Positions 21,199 to 29,716 of a stretch of DNA of 64,000 nucleotides are shown here, piece by piece. The stretch's first letter is position 1. Each line of letters opens with the position of its first letter. The DNA lies in the NCBI GenBank assembly GCA_963848825.1, contig CAWKFA010000015.1:1612001-1676000 (forward strand). Direction: 5' to 3'. A program made the translations under genes and the position numbers. The notes beneath the pieces are model-generated. The model did not search any database. It was not told where the DNA came from and saw nothing but the letters and a program-made list of their open reading frames with translations. This DNA comes from CAVVSQ01 sp963848825 (GTDB lineage Bacteria; Planctomycetota; Planctomycetia; Gemmatales; Gemmataceae).

Positions 21199-23121
21199 AT
21201 GAACCAGGACCGCAATTCAGAATCTCCTGCTCCTTCCCATCCTCTGCGCTGGTTCCCTGAGTTTTTGGAACTCAGCCATAGGCGTCTTCGGCCCCAGGCC
21301 CGTCTACTCGGCTTGTCGCTGGTCGTGGGCATCATTGCTGGTATCGGGGCCATCCTCTTTTTTGTGGCCTGTCAGGTCATTTTTCGCCTTTCGCTCGATG
21401 GCATAGCTGGCTACCGTCCTCACTCCCCCGGCGGAGAGCCACCGCTTTTCGCTGAAACCTCTGAAGCGCTGCGTCCCTGGTTGCTCCTGATTGTTCCGAC
21501 CCTCGGAGGGATACTCAGCGGGTTCCTCGTTTATACGTTGGCACCCGAAGCGGAGGGACACGGCACAGATGCTGCCATTGACGCCTATCATCACCACCAA
21601 GGGCAGATTCGTCCAAGGGTGCCTTTGGTGAAGATCGTCGCCAGTGCCTTGACGCTCGGCACCGGCGGCTCAGGTGGCCGCGAAGGGCCGATTGCTCAGA
21701 TTGGAGCAGGCTTCGGCTCCTTTTTGGGCAATTTGCTCCGGCTGCGCCCACCCGAACGGCGTATCCTCATGGCGGCAGGCATGGGGGCTGGCGTTGCGGC
21801 AATCTTCCGGGCACCGCTGGCCGGGGCATTGTTCGCCTCCGAGGTTCTATACCGTTCGCCAGATTTCGAGTCCGAAGTGATTATTCCTTCGGGTCTTGCC
21901 AGTGTCATCGCCTACTGCACGTTCGGTCTGGCATTCGGCTGGGCACCATTGTTCTCCTTACCGCCTGATCTGCTCGGCGTTCTTACGTTTAATCAGCCCT
22001 TGCATCTGGTTAGTTACACCATCCTGGCTCTTTTCCTGGTCGTTTTAGCGATGTTTTACACCCGCAGCTTTTACGCTCTGACCCATGGTTTTCATCGGCT
22101 GTCCCTGCGGCCTCATTTTAAGCCCGCTATCGGTGCCTTTTTGACGGGTGTGCTGGGTGTGGCGCTCTATTACCTTCTCGGTCAGGAAACACAGGTGCTT
22201 GCGGTGATGTCCTTTGGCTACGGCGCTCTGCAAGATGCCATGATCGTTTCGCCCGCCGCTGAAGGAAGTCTCTTTTTGGCTCTGGTCCTATTCGCAATTG
22301 CCGTGGGCAAGATACTGACCACCGGCCTGACAATCGGCAGCGGCGGGTCCGGGGGTGTTTTTGGACCCTCGATGGTGATCGGCGGCTGCGCCGGCGGGGC
22401 GCTGGGCATCTTTCTGCACTGGCTATGGCCTGCCTTGGTGCCACATCCGGCGTGTTTTGTCATCGTGGGCATGGCGGGCTTCTTCGCCGCCGCTGCCAAG
22501 ACGCCCTTCTCGACGCTGGTGATCGTCAGCGAAATGACTGGCAACTACAATCTTCTGCTGCCGACTCTTTGGGTCTGCGCTTTGACCTTTCTCCTTTCTG
22601 ACGAACAATCCATCTACAGCTCCCAGGTCGAGAGCCGGTCCAGGTCGCCAGCCCATCAAGGCGATTATGTGCGGGAAGTTCTTACGGGATTGAAGGTCGA
22701 ACAGTTCCTTTCGCCGCACCAGAAAGTGCCAGTGCTTCACCTTGGGGACAGCCTCGAGACGGTCATGGATTTGCTGGATAGCACGTCCTATTCAGCCTTA
22801 CCCGTCACCAATGAAGAAGGACATCTTCTTGGCGTGGTCAGTCTGGAGCAGGTTCACCTGGCCTCCAGGTTTCCGAATCTGCGTTCCATTATCTTGGCAG
22901 CGGACTTGATGCGCACCGATGTGGTCCCGTTGCATCCAAGTGATCCGCTCGATTTTGCACTCGAGCTGCTTGTGGAAAACAACTTATTGGAGCTGCCTGT
23001 AGTGGATGAGACACCGGAAAAGCGAGTCATCGGCATCGTGAAACGAGCAGAGGTATCCAGCACCTACCTCCGTCACGTACACGGCATGAGGGATAAACCG
23101 GATGGAGCCGCACAAGCTTGA
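21199..23121 (+). CDS. ClC-family chloride channel/transporter with CBS pair
   Basis: About 640 residues. The membrane core has GTGGSGGREGPIAQIGAG (gating Glu in GREGP), the helix FRAPLAGALFASEVLYRS and GSGGSGGVFGPSMVIGG (GxFGP), all diagnostic of ClC proteins. Residues after 490 hold two CBS motifs (VPVLHLGDSLETVMDLLDST; VVPLHPSDPLDFALELLVEN), which normally bind adenosine nucleotides. GGAAGGA precedes ATG 21199, so I use it rather than the upstream GTG or ATG. It exchanges chloride for protons or conducts chloride across the inner membrane. Intact and convergent with the TPP gene. Confidence 0.93.
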   Translation: MNQDRNSESPAPSHPLRWFPEFLELSHRRLRPQARLLGLSLVVGIIAGIGAILFFVACQVIFRLSLDGIAGYRPHSPGGEPPLFAETSEALRPWLLLIVPTLGGILSGFLVYTLAPEAEGHGTDAAIDAYHHHQGQIRPRVPLVKIVASALTLGTGGSGGREGPIAQIGAGFGSFLGNLLRLRPPERRILMAAGMGAGVAAIFRAPLAGALFASEVLYRSPDFESEVIIPSGLASVIAYCTFGLAFGWAPLFSLPPDLLGVLTFNQPLHLVSYTILALFLVVLAMFYTRSFYALTHGFHRLSLRPHFKPAIGAFLTGVLGVALYYLLGQETQVLAVMSFGYGALQDAMIVSPAAEGSLFLALVLFAIAVGKILTTGLTIGSGGSGGVFGPSMVIGGCAGGALGIFLHWLWPALVPHPACFVIVGMAGFFAAAAKTPFSTLVIVSEMTGNYNLLLPTLWVCALTFLLSDEQSIYSSQVESRSRSPAHQGDYVREVLTGLKVEQFLSPHQKVPVLHLGDSLETVMDLLDSTSYSALPVTNEEGHLLGVVSLEQVHLASRFPNLRSIILAADLMRTDVVPLHPSDPLDFALELLVENNLLELPVVDETPEKRVIGIVKRAEVSSTYLRHVHGMRDKPDGAAQA

Positions 23122-23122
23122 G

Positions 23123-23143
23123 CCAACCCATGCGGAGGGTTGG
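23123..23143. terminator. Possible bidirectional hairpin between convergent genes
   Basis: CCAACCC and GGGTTGG pair perfectly around a seven-base loop directly after the ClC stop. There is no T run, so terminator function is uncertain. Confidence 0.35.
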
Positions 23144-23225
23144 ACTGTTGTGAATGCCAGAGTCCCAGAGGATTTACAACTGCCGTATCTTGTAACCTTC
23201 TCGAAGGGACTGTTTCAACGGGCTG

Positions 23226-24974
23226 CTAAATCATTTCCCTGATCTTGTCTTCGAGGATCGTGGCAACAATTTTCCGGGCATCAGGCTGACCGCGGACGAG
23301 CGACTTTGCCAACTCGATGCCCTGTTTCAAAGTTGCTTTGGGCGGCATGGGCGGCTCGTACGGATCGACCACTGCTTCCACAATGACGGGGCCCTCGGTA
23401 GCAAGTGCTTCGTCAAGCACTTGCCCGCACTTCAGTGGATCCTCGATGGTGAAGCCCTGGCCGCCGCAGGCACGCGCAAAGGCTGCGAAGTCGATGGGAT
23501 GAAGCTCACAGGCGAATTCCGGATTACCGAGCATCACCATCTGTTCCCATTTGATTTGGCCCAGCGAATTGTTCTTGATGATGATGACCTTGATCGGCAG
23601 CTTGTATTTGACGGCGGTGGCAAACTCGGCCATCAGCATCGAAAAGCCACCGTCTCCGACAAAAGCAATACAAGGCCGGTCAGGGTACGCGACTTGAGCG
23701 GCAATGGCATACGGCATGCCACAGGCCATGCTCGCCAAAGTGCCGGAGACCGCGTGCATCTGGCCGCGCTTCACTGAGATGTGGCGCGCCCACCAAGTCG
23801 TAATCGTTCCTGAATCGCACGAGACGATGGCATTGTCAGGCAATCGCTGGCCCAACTCGTGAGCAACGCGTTGCGGTTTCATGGGTGTGTCCGTGCGCTC
23901 AGCCTGATCCTGCATGAATTTTTGCCACTTCTTCATGCCGCTTTGAGCTGCCTCCAGGAAACTGCGGTCTTTCTTTTTCGAAAGCATCCCAAGCAGCCGT
24001 TCCAGGGCCAGCCGGCAATCGCCTACCAATCCAACTTCAACAGGAAAACGCAGGCCGATACGGGCAGGATCGATATCGAGCTGCACGCCTCTCACTTTGC
24101 CGGGCTTCGGGTAAAACTCGATGTAAGGGAAGGATGTGCCGATCATGAAGAGCGTGTCGCAAGTCTCCATCGCCTCTTGAGACGGTTTCGTTCCCAAAAG
24201 CCCAATCCCGCCGGTGGTGTAAATGCTGTCGTCCGGAACGCAAGCCTTGCCGAGGAGCGCTTTAATGATGGGCGCTGCGAGGATATCCGCCAGTTGCTCC
24301 AACTCAGCGCTCGCGCCCAACGCACCGCGGCCAGCCAGAATCACAACCTTCTTGCCCTTGTTGAGCACTTCAGCCGCACGACGCAAATCGTCGTCGTGCG
24401 GCAAACCAGCGCTGAAAGCGAGGACTTCGGAAGTGTGGTTTGGGACGTTGCGGTCGCTACGGTCAGCAGGCACCTGAGACTGGAAATCCACAGGAAAGTT
24501 GATGTGGGCAACGGCACGACGGCACAGCGCTTGACGACAGGCCAGATCGGTCACGTTGCGGACGTGCTCCGGTCCCATGATGCGCGTACTGTAGACCGTC
24601 GCATCCTTGAAGACGAGGTCGAGATTAATGTCCTGTTGGGTATGCGTATCGATGAGATCGTGGTAGTGGTGTCCCGTAATGGCGAGGACCGGTTGACCGT
24701 CCATTTTGGCATCGTAGAGGCCGTTCAAAAGATGAACGCCGCCTGGGCCGGACGTCGCCAGGCATACCCCGAGCTTGCCGGTGTACTTGGCGTACGCACA
24801 GGCCATGAACGCCGCGGCTTCTTCGTGGCGAACTTGAATGAACCGAATCGCCTCTTGCCGTTGCCGCAGCGCCTCCATGACGCCGTTGATGCCATCACCG
24901 GGCAATCCAAAGACCACGTCGACGCCCCAATTCTGGATCGTCTCGATCAGAATATCGCCGCCAGTTTTTGCCAT
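23226..24974 (-). CDS. Thiamine-diphosphate enzyme, pyruvate oxidase/acetolactate synthase-like
   Basis: The intact 582-residue protein has the three ThDP domains. The N-terminal Pyr domain is GDILIETIQNWGVDVVFGLP, with the catalytic Glu in QVRHEEAAAFMACAYAK. The middle domain has VVILAGRGALGASAELEQLA. The C-terminal PP domain has AFVGDGGFSMLMAEFATAVK (GDG...N with IIIKNNSLGQIKWEQ). Overall it most resembles PoxB-type pyruvate oxidases, which decarboxylate pyruvate to acetate at the membrane, but the lipid-binding tail cannot be confirmed; a general thiamine-pyrophosphate-requiring decarboxylase is the safe name. Start is ATG 24974. Confidence 0.85.
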   Translation of the reverse strand: MAKTGGDILIETIQNWGVDVVFGLPGDGINGVMEALRQRQEAIRFIQVRHEEAAAFMACAYAKYTGKLGVCLATSGPGGVHLLNGLYDAKMDGQPVLAITGHHYHDLIDTHTQQDINLDLVFKDATVYSTRIMGPEHVRNVTDLACRQALCRRAVAHINFPVDFQSQVPADRSDRNVPNHTSEVLAFSAGLPHDDDLRRAAEVLNKGKKVVILAGRGALGASAELEQLADILAAPIIKALLGKACVPDDSIYTTGGIGLLGTKPSQEAMETCDTLFMIGTSFPYIEFYPKPGKVRGVQLDIDPARIGLRFPVEVGLVGDCRLALERLLGMLSKKKDRSFLEAAQSGMKKWQKFMQDQAERTDTPMKPQRVAHELGQRLPDNAIVSCDSGTITTWWARHISVKRGQMHAVSGTLASMACGMPYAIAAQVAYPDRPCIAFVGDGGFSMLMAEFATAVKYKLPIKVIIIKNNSLGQIKWEQMVMLGNPEFACELHPIDFAAFARACGGQGFTIEDPLKCGQVLDEALATEGPVIVEAVVDPYEPPMPPKATLKQGIELAKSLVRGQPDARKIVATILEDKIREMI

Positions 24975-25304
24975 GGCCGCATCCTCATATCATCAATGCA
25001 GGAAACAGGCGACCCTACGCCATTGGACCGGTTGCATCGCATGTGTCCCATTGATTTGTTTGAAGGATCGTTGCGTCAGTTAGTCGAGAAGCAGCAAAAG
25101 CCATGCCTATCCACGCCTTTATGGCGAAATCCTGGCAACGACGATAGGATGAATTCTGAGCAGGCGGTGGCGAGGGAAGAGTTTGAAGGTTCTTGGTGAA
25201 GAGGCTCATCGGAGTGTAAATTCCAGGTGGCAATTCTCATAAAATAATCCTTCACTGTCCCACTATCCTCGCCAACGCCCGCCCAACCCCAGGGAGGCCC
25301 GACC
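24975..25304. other. Intergenic region, 330 bp
   Basis: No gene, RNA or repeat is visible. It separates divergent genes and must hold their promoters; an AT-rich patch TCTCATAAAATAATCC near 25240 may be part of the plus-strand promoter. Confidence 0.4.
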
Positions 25305-25712
25305 TTGAAAATTCAAGCCATCATCGAAACCGCCATCTACGTGGACGATCTCGAAAAAATTGAAGCCTTTTACAAGACGGTTTTGGGCCTCCCGGTCATT
25401 GGCAAAGAACCTGGGCATCACGTTTTCTTTCAGGTAGGGCCTAGCAATGTCCTTCTTGCTTTTGTTCCTGACACCACCTTGAAAGGGGACACATTGCCAA
25501 GTCACGGTGCCAAAGGGCCAGGCCATTTTGCTCTGGGTATTGGGGCCGAGACACTGAACGCCTGGCTGCAAAAGCTGCAAGAAAATGGTGTCGTTATCGA
25601 GAAAGAGGTAACGTGGCCGTCCGGGGGTAAGTCCATTTATTTCCGTGATCCCGCAGGTAACTTGGTCGAACTGGTGACACCGAGAATTTGGGGCTTGCCG
25701 GGAGGGTGGTGA
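25305..25712 (+). CDS. VOC-family (glyoxalase-like) protein
   Basis: 135 residues forming two beta-alpha-beta-beta-beta modules: IIETAIYVDDLEKIEAFYKT, HHVFFQVGPSNVLLAF, GHFALGIG, and the ending SIYFRDPAGNLVELVTPRIW, where the Glu is a metal ligand. The start is TTG 25305, chosen because AGGGAGG lies seven bases upstream. Substrate unknown; the family includes glyoxalase, fosfomycin resistance and dioxygenase enzymes. It is followed after four bases by the MBL gene, so the two form an operon. Confidence 0.85.
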   Translation: MKIQAIIETAIYVDDLEKIEAFYKTVLGLPVIGKEPGHHVFFQVGPSNVLLAFVPDTTLKGDTLPSHGAKGPGHFALGIGAETLNAWLQKLQENGVVIEKEVTWPSGGKSIYFRDPAGNLVELVTPRIWGLPGGW

Positions 25713-25716
25713 GATT

Positions 25717-26520
25717 ATGCTCATTTGCACAACCTGTGGCACCCAATACGCCGAAAGCGAGCAACCGCCCGGCGACTGCTCCATCTGCCAGGACGAGCGC
25801 CAATACGTCAAGAAAACCGGACAGCATTGGACCACCCTGGAAAAGCTAAAACTGAGCAACCGGAACTCGATCAAATTCAAGGAGCCAGGTCTTATCGGCA
25901 TCGGCATCGAACCGCACTTCGCCATCGGCCAGCGAGCGTTATTTCTCAAAACACCTAAAACCAATATCCTCTGGGATTGCATCTCGCTTCTCGACGACGC
26001 CATCGTTGAATATCTGAAAGCCCTGGGCGGCATCTCGGCCATCGCCATTTCGCACCCGCATTACTATTCCACCATGGTCGAATGGAGCCGGGCCTTTGGC
26101 GGTGTCCCGATCTACCTCCATGTCGCCGACCGCCAATGGGTAATGCGGCCAGACGAGGCAATCGTTTTTTGGGAAGGGGAGACTCGGATTCTGGCCGAGG
26201 GGCTGACCTTGATCCGCTGCGGTGGGCATTTCGAGGGCGGCACGGTGTTGCATTGGGCAAGTGGGGCTGGCGGCCGAGGAGCGCTGCTTTCTGGAGACAT
26301 CATCCAGGTTGTCCCAGATCGGAAGCACGTCTCCTTTATGTACGCGTACCCCAACTACATTCCATTGTCGGCGCAGGCTGTCGAGCGGATTGTGAAGAAG
26401 GTGGAGCCGTTTCCTTTTGACAGGATTTACGGGGCGTTTTGGGACATGGTAATTGAAAAGGATGGCAAGGAGGTTGTGAAGCGGTCTTCGGAGAGGTATA
26501 GGAGGGCGATTCAAAGTTAG
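25717..26520 (+). CDS. Metallo-beta-lactamase-fold protein with rubredoxin-like zinc ribbon
   Basis: Residues 4-25 contain CTTCGTQY...GDCSICQ (two C-x2-C pairs), a zinc-ribbon head. The MBL part has ISHPHYYSTMVEWS in place of the canonical HxHxDH, RCGGHFEGGTVLHW and LLSGDIIQVV, so one or two metal ligands are replaced. It may bind a single metal or have lost hydrolase activity. 267 residues, cytoplasmic, ATG 25717. Cotranscribed with the VOC gene. A small-molecule hydrolase or non-catalytic role is possible. Confidence 0.75.
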   Translation: MLICTTCGTQYAESEQPPGDCSICQDERQYVKKTGQHWTTLEKLKLSNRNSIKFKEPGLIGIGIEPHFAIGQRALFLKTPKTNILWDCISLLDDAIVEYLKALGGISAIAISHPHYYSTMVEWSRAFGGVPIYLHVADRQWVMRPDEAIVFWEGETRILAEGLTLIRCGGHFEGGTVLHWASGAGGRGALLSGDIIQVVPDRKHVSFMYAYPNYIPLSAQAVERIVKKVEPFPFDRIYGAFWDMVIEKDGKEVVKRSSERYRRAIQS

Positions 26521-26558
26521 GTACACCAATTGTTCAAGGAGAGGAGGGAAGCCCGACG

Positions 26559-26797
26559 GTTGATCCGAAAGTAAGATATCCTCTTTGCCTGGAAGGTGCC
26601 AGAGCTTGTCCACCGGAGGATTGTGGCGGCGTCTGGGGCTATGCCGATTTCCTCGAAGCCATCGGCAACAAGAAACATGAGCGGCACGAGCAATTGGTGG
26701 AGTGGATTGGGGCAAGTTTGATCCAGCAGCGTTTGATGCAACGTCGGCAACGAAAGCAATGAAGAAGGAGTTGCCGGACTGGCGAAGCATGATGTAG
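26559..26797 (+). pseudogene. pRiA4b ORF-3-like protein, C-terminal remnant
   Basis: The remnant VRYPLCLEGARACPPEDCGG and WGYADFLEAIGNKKHERHEQ matches the plasmid pRiA4b ORF-3 family. Near 26705 the frame changes, giving KFDPAAFDATSATKAMKKEL and PDWRSMM before TAG 26795. The N-terminal two thirds are absent. The family is common on mobile and accessory DNA; its function is not established. Confidence 0.65.
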
Positions 26798-26884
26798 TCG
26801 TGGCAGGTTTGGGCCTGAAGGGAGCGGTTCAAGAACGTGGGGAAGATTGATGCCGCCGTTTCAGAAGGAAGGAAAGGACGAGCC

Positions 26885-28208
26885 ATGCGATACCCACAAG
26901 AAAAGATCAAGGAGGCCATTCTCCACCCCGACATCGAGATTCGGGATCGAGCGACCGCCTACTTCGCTAAGGCGTTTTCGTCCGACCTTTCCATCATGCC
27001 CTTGGTCATCAAGGCCGTGGAGACTTATGGCAGGCAAGACGATGCGTACCGGCAGATCGGATTGTCCAGGGATTTGCCGCAAACTGAAAAGACCATCGAC
27101 TGGGTCATTGAGGAACTGAACGCCGATCAAACCGATAGCTACGAGAACTACGCTTTCAACCTGTCGATGATCCTCGTCGAAGCCGCTCCGACGCTGCTTC
27201 TGCCCAGGGAGTCCGACATCTTGGAGGCTCGCCACTTCCTTGCCAATCTGCGTGATCGTCTCACCAACCGCCTGCGGATGCTTTCCTGGGATCAGGCCAC
27301 TTGCTGGCGCAAACTGGAAGAGTTTTGCGAGGAAGGCAAGGACAAACGATACTCCAACGAAGTCAACCTGAGCTATGCCAACCTGGTCGTGGAAGCTCTC
27401 GCACGCTACGGCCAAGAATGCGAACCAAAGGTCCGTGAATGGCTCGCGGTCAAGCTGGATGATTATACCGACCACCCCATGAAGTGGTTGGAACCACTGG
27501 TGGTGCGACTGGCTGGGCAAGCCCACCTGGAATCCACGATTACTCTGATCGTCGCCAAACTCAACGAAGATGCCGACCTTCTGAACGAGGAGTGTGCCGA
27601 AGCCCTGACCCGAATCGGAACGCCAGCCGTGTTGCACGCCGTTGCCGAGGTATTCCCCACTGCCAAACAGCATTTTCGCATCTACGCCACCAACCCACTG
27701 GAACACATTCACTCCGACTTGGCGGTGGAAATCAGCCTCAACCTGCTCAAAAAAGAAAAAGATGAGTTCATTCAGGCGTCATCTCGCCGAATCGCTTCTG
27801 TACCAGTTCGCCAAGGAAGGAATTGAGGCTGCACGACAATTGTTGACGGGACGAAAACTCGACTTCGACAGCAAAGGTCTGCGAAATTGCTTGCTGGAAA
27901 CCTGCACTCTTACAGGGGAGCGATTCCCCGAATACGACGACTGGATGGCGACCGAGAAAGCAGAGAAGGCCGAGCATTGGAAACGAGTCAATGAGCTTGA
28001 GGGCGACCCGAATGGCCAGATGCTGTTCGCCTTGGAAAAGTTGACCGGCAAGAAGGCGACGGATTTTCCCAAAGCAAGGCCACCATTGCCACGGGCATCT
28101 GGTTTGGCCCTGCCTCACAAGCGAGCATTGAAACAGAAAGTCGGACGCAACGATCCTTGCCCGTGTGGGAGCGGCAAGAAGTTCAAGAACTGCTGCATAA
28201 AACGATGA
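26885..28208 (+). CDS. HEAT-like helical protein with C-terminal SEC-C motif (frameshift near 27775)
   Basis: The first 295 residues are alpha-helical repeats ([40 protein letters not shown]). A one-base change near 27775 leads to [20 protein letters not shown] and the end [20 protein letters not shown], the zinc-binding SEC-C motif found on SecA and many stand-alone proteins. Joined length is about 440 residues. GGAAAGGA precedes ATG 26885. SEC-C tails bind ribosomes or proteins in some cases; the role here is unknown. Confidence 0.75.
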
Positions 28209-28458
28209 GGAGAAAAACCCTCACTTGAGGATCAGAGGCGGTTGGGTCTGGAACTTGTGGGGCACGGATTGCGTCGTTGTGCATTTTGGTGCTTGGATCG
28301 GGACGGATGATGCCGAGATTGGATGGGTTTTTGGACGAGAAGATTAGCCTTCAACATCCATGAGAATGAAATGACGAACCGGCCTTCAGCCTTCAATAAG
28401 GCGACTGGCCCCAGCGCCAATGCGCCGAGGCCAGTAATTAAGCAACAGGAATTCGGCC

Positions 28459-28803
28459 TTATGCCAACGCATCGACGATTTCTTTCAGGGCAGCCCACCC
28501 TCCGACTTTTTCAGCAGCGGCTTTGGCGACGGCAATTGACGCTCCGACTCCAAAATGACCATTGGAAGAGGGGGCGGCAACAGTCGCCTGAACTTGAGGA
28601 ACTGGACCGGGCTTTCTCCCTGGCTTCCTGCCAGGCCTTCTCTTGGGGCCGCTCCCTTTTACCTTATAGACCAATCCTTCGGTGACCTCGACTCCTTCTG
28701 CCTTCAGGTGGGCGACGATTGCCTTGGCATTGGCATCGGGCATACCTTTAAATGCTTCTCTGATTGCTTCGCTCTTGTTCAATTTTGCCGTTGTTCTCGC
28801 CAT
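28459..28803 (-). CDS. Small planctomycete protein with basic GRKPGRKPG hinge
   Basis: 114 residues. The N-terminal half (KSEAIREAFKGMPDANAKAI, VAHLKAEGVEVTEGLVYKVK) looks like a small helical DNA-binding domain. A hinge RRPGRKPGRKPGPVP resembles an AT-hook, and the C-terminal half is alanine-rich and helical (VGGWAALKEIVDALA). I know similar multi-copy proteins from planctomycete genomes but no function. ATG 28803. A nucleoid or regulatory role is inference. Confidence 0.6.
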   Translation of the reverse strand: MARTTAKLNKSEAIREAFKGMPDANAKAIVAHLKAEGVEVTEGLVYKVKGSGPKRRPGRKPGRKPGPVPQVQATVAAPSSNGHFGVGASIAVAKAAAEKVGGWAALKEIVDALA

Positions 28804-28944
28804 ATTGGAGACTCCGAAATAGATTTGGGTAAGCGCTGGCGACAGTGTAGTTATAGCACGCTGTCTGATTCTGTCCAGTTGCAGGTTTATTCCTTCACTG
28901 CCTGGGTCCCATTCTGAAGCACATTTGCCAGAATGGGATGTCTT

Positions 28945-29595
28945 CTACCTCGTCGTTGAACTTACCCCCTTAGCTACCTCTTGGCCAAACGCCTCCAGAA
29001 ACGCATCTGGTAATTGCGCACCCGCCAGCGTGTTCTGCCCGTTGATGATGAAGAACGGCACTCCCTCCACCCGAAGACGCCGAGTCTGGTCGCTTGCCTC
29101 CCTGATCGCCTCCATCCCTTTATCGCCGCTCAAGACAAGCTCGGCCTTATTTCGGTCCAACCCAGCCTCGGCAACCACGTCGATGAGGGTCTGACGGTCG
29201 CTGATGTTCCGGCCGTTAGTGAAGTACGCCAGGAAAAGGGCCTCCACAACCGCATCCTGAATGCCCTGTTGATCGGCCAGCCAGATGAGCCGATGAGCGT
29301 CGAGCGTGTTGGGCGTTCGTTCAATTCGGTCGAAGGCAAAATTGATGCCTTCTGTGACGCCGACCGCAACAACATTGGCGTCGAGTTCCAGCGAGCGTTC
29401 CCAGCTTCCGAATTTGGCAGTGCGATATTCCTTGCGGCTGATTCCCTCTTTTGGCATGGTCGGATTAAGTTGAAATGGGAGCCAACGCACTCGAACCTCA
29501 AGTCGCTGGGCAGCGATGGCCTTTTCCAGCCGCCGCTTGCCGATAAAGCACCATGGGCAGATCACGTCGGAGAAAACGTCGATAGTGAGAATCAT
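28945..29595 (-). CDS. DsbA-family oxidoreductase (FrnE-like)
   Basis: About 216 residues, without signal peptide. DVFSDVICPWCFIGKRRLEK has the CPWC redox pair, WLPFQLNPTMPKEG and HRLIWLADQQGIQDAVVEAL follow as in FrnE proteins, and EGVPFFIINGQNTLAGAQLP holds the cis-Pro loop (GVPFF). These enzymes are cytoplasmic thiol oxidoreductases or isomerases, sometimes with polyketide or stress roles. ATG 29595 (MILTIDVF) is chosen over TTG 29613 because GAGAAAGGG lies upstream. Confidence 0.87.
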   Translation of the reverse strand: MILTIDVFSDVICPWCFIGKRRLEKAIAAQRLEVRVRWLPFQLNPTMPKEGISRKEYRTAKFGSWERSLELDANVVAVGVTEGINFAFDRIERTPNTLDAHRLIWLADQQGIQDAVVEALFLAYFTNGRNISDRQTLIDVVAEAGLDRNKAELVLSGDKGMEAIREASDQTRRLRVEGVPFFIINGQNTLAGAQLPDAFLEAFGQEVAKGVSSTTR

Positions 29596-29716
29596 GAGCA
29601 AACCCTTTCTCAAGAATAGAATAGGGTGAAAGGTACGTCAATTGGCCTTCAATTTGTTGGTATGGACGAGTCGGCACCTCAAATGGACGATTTCGACAAG
29701 CAGACCGTCAGCTGTC

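Noticed and set aside
23859..25199. Long plus-strand open frame (446 codons) opposite the TPP enzyme
   Set aside because: It is antisense to a clearly conserved gene and its translation shows no domain; high GC makes such shadows common.
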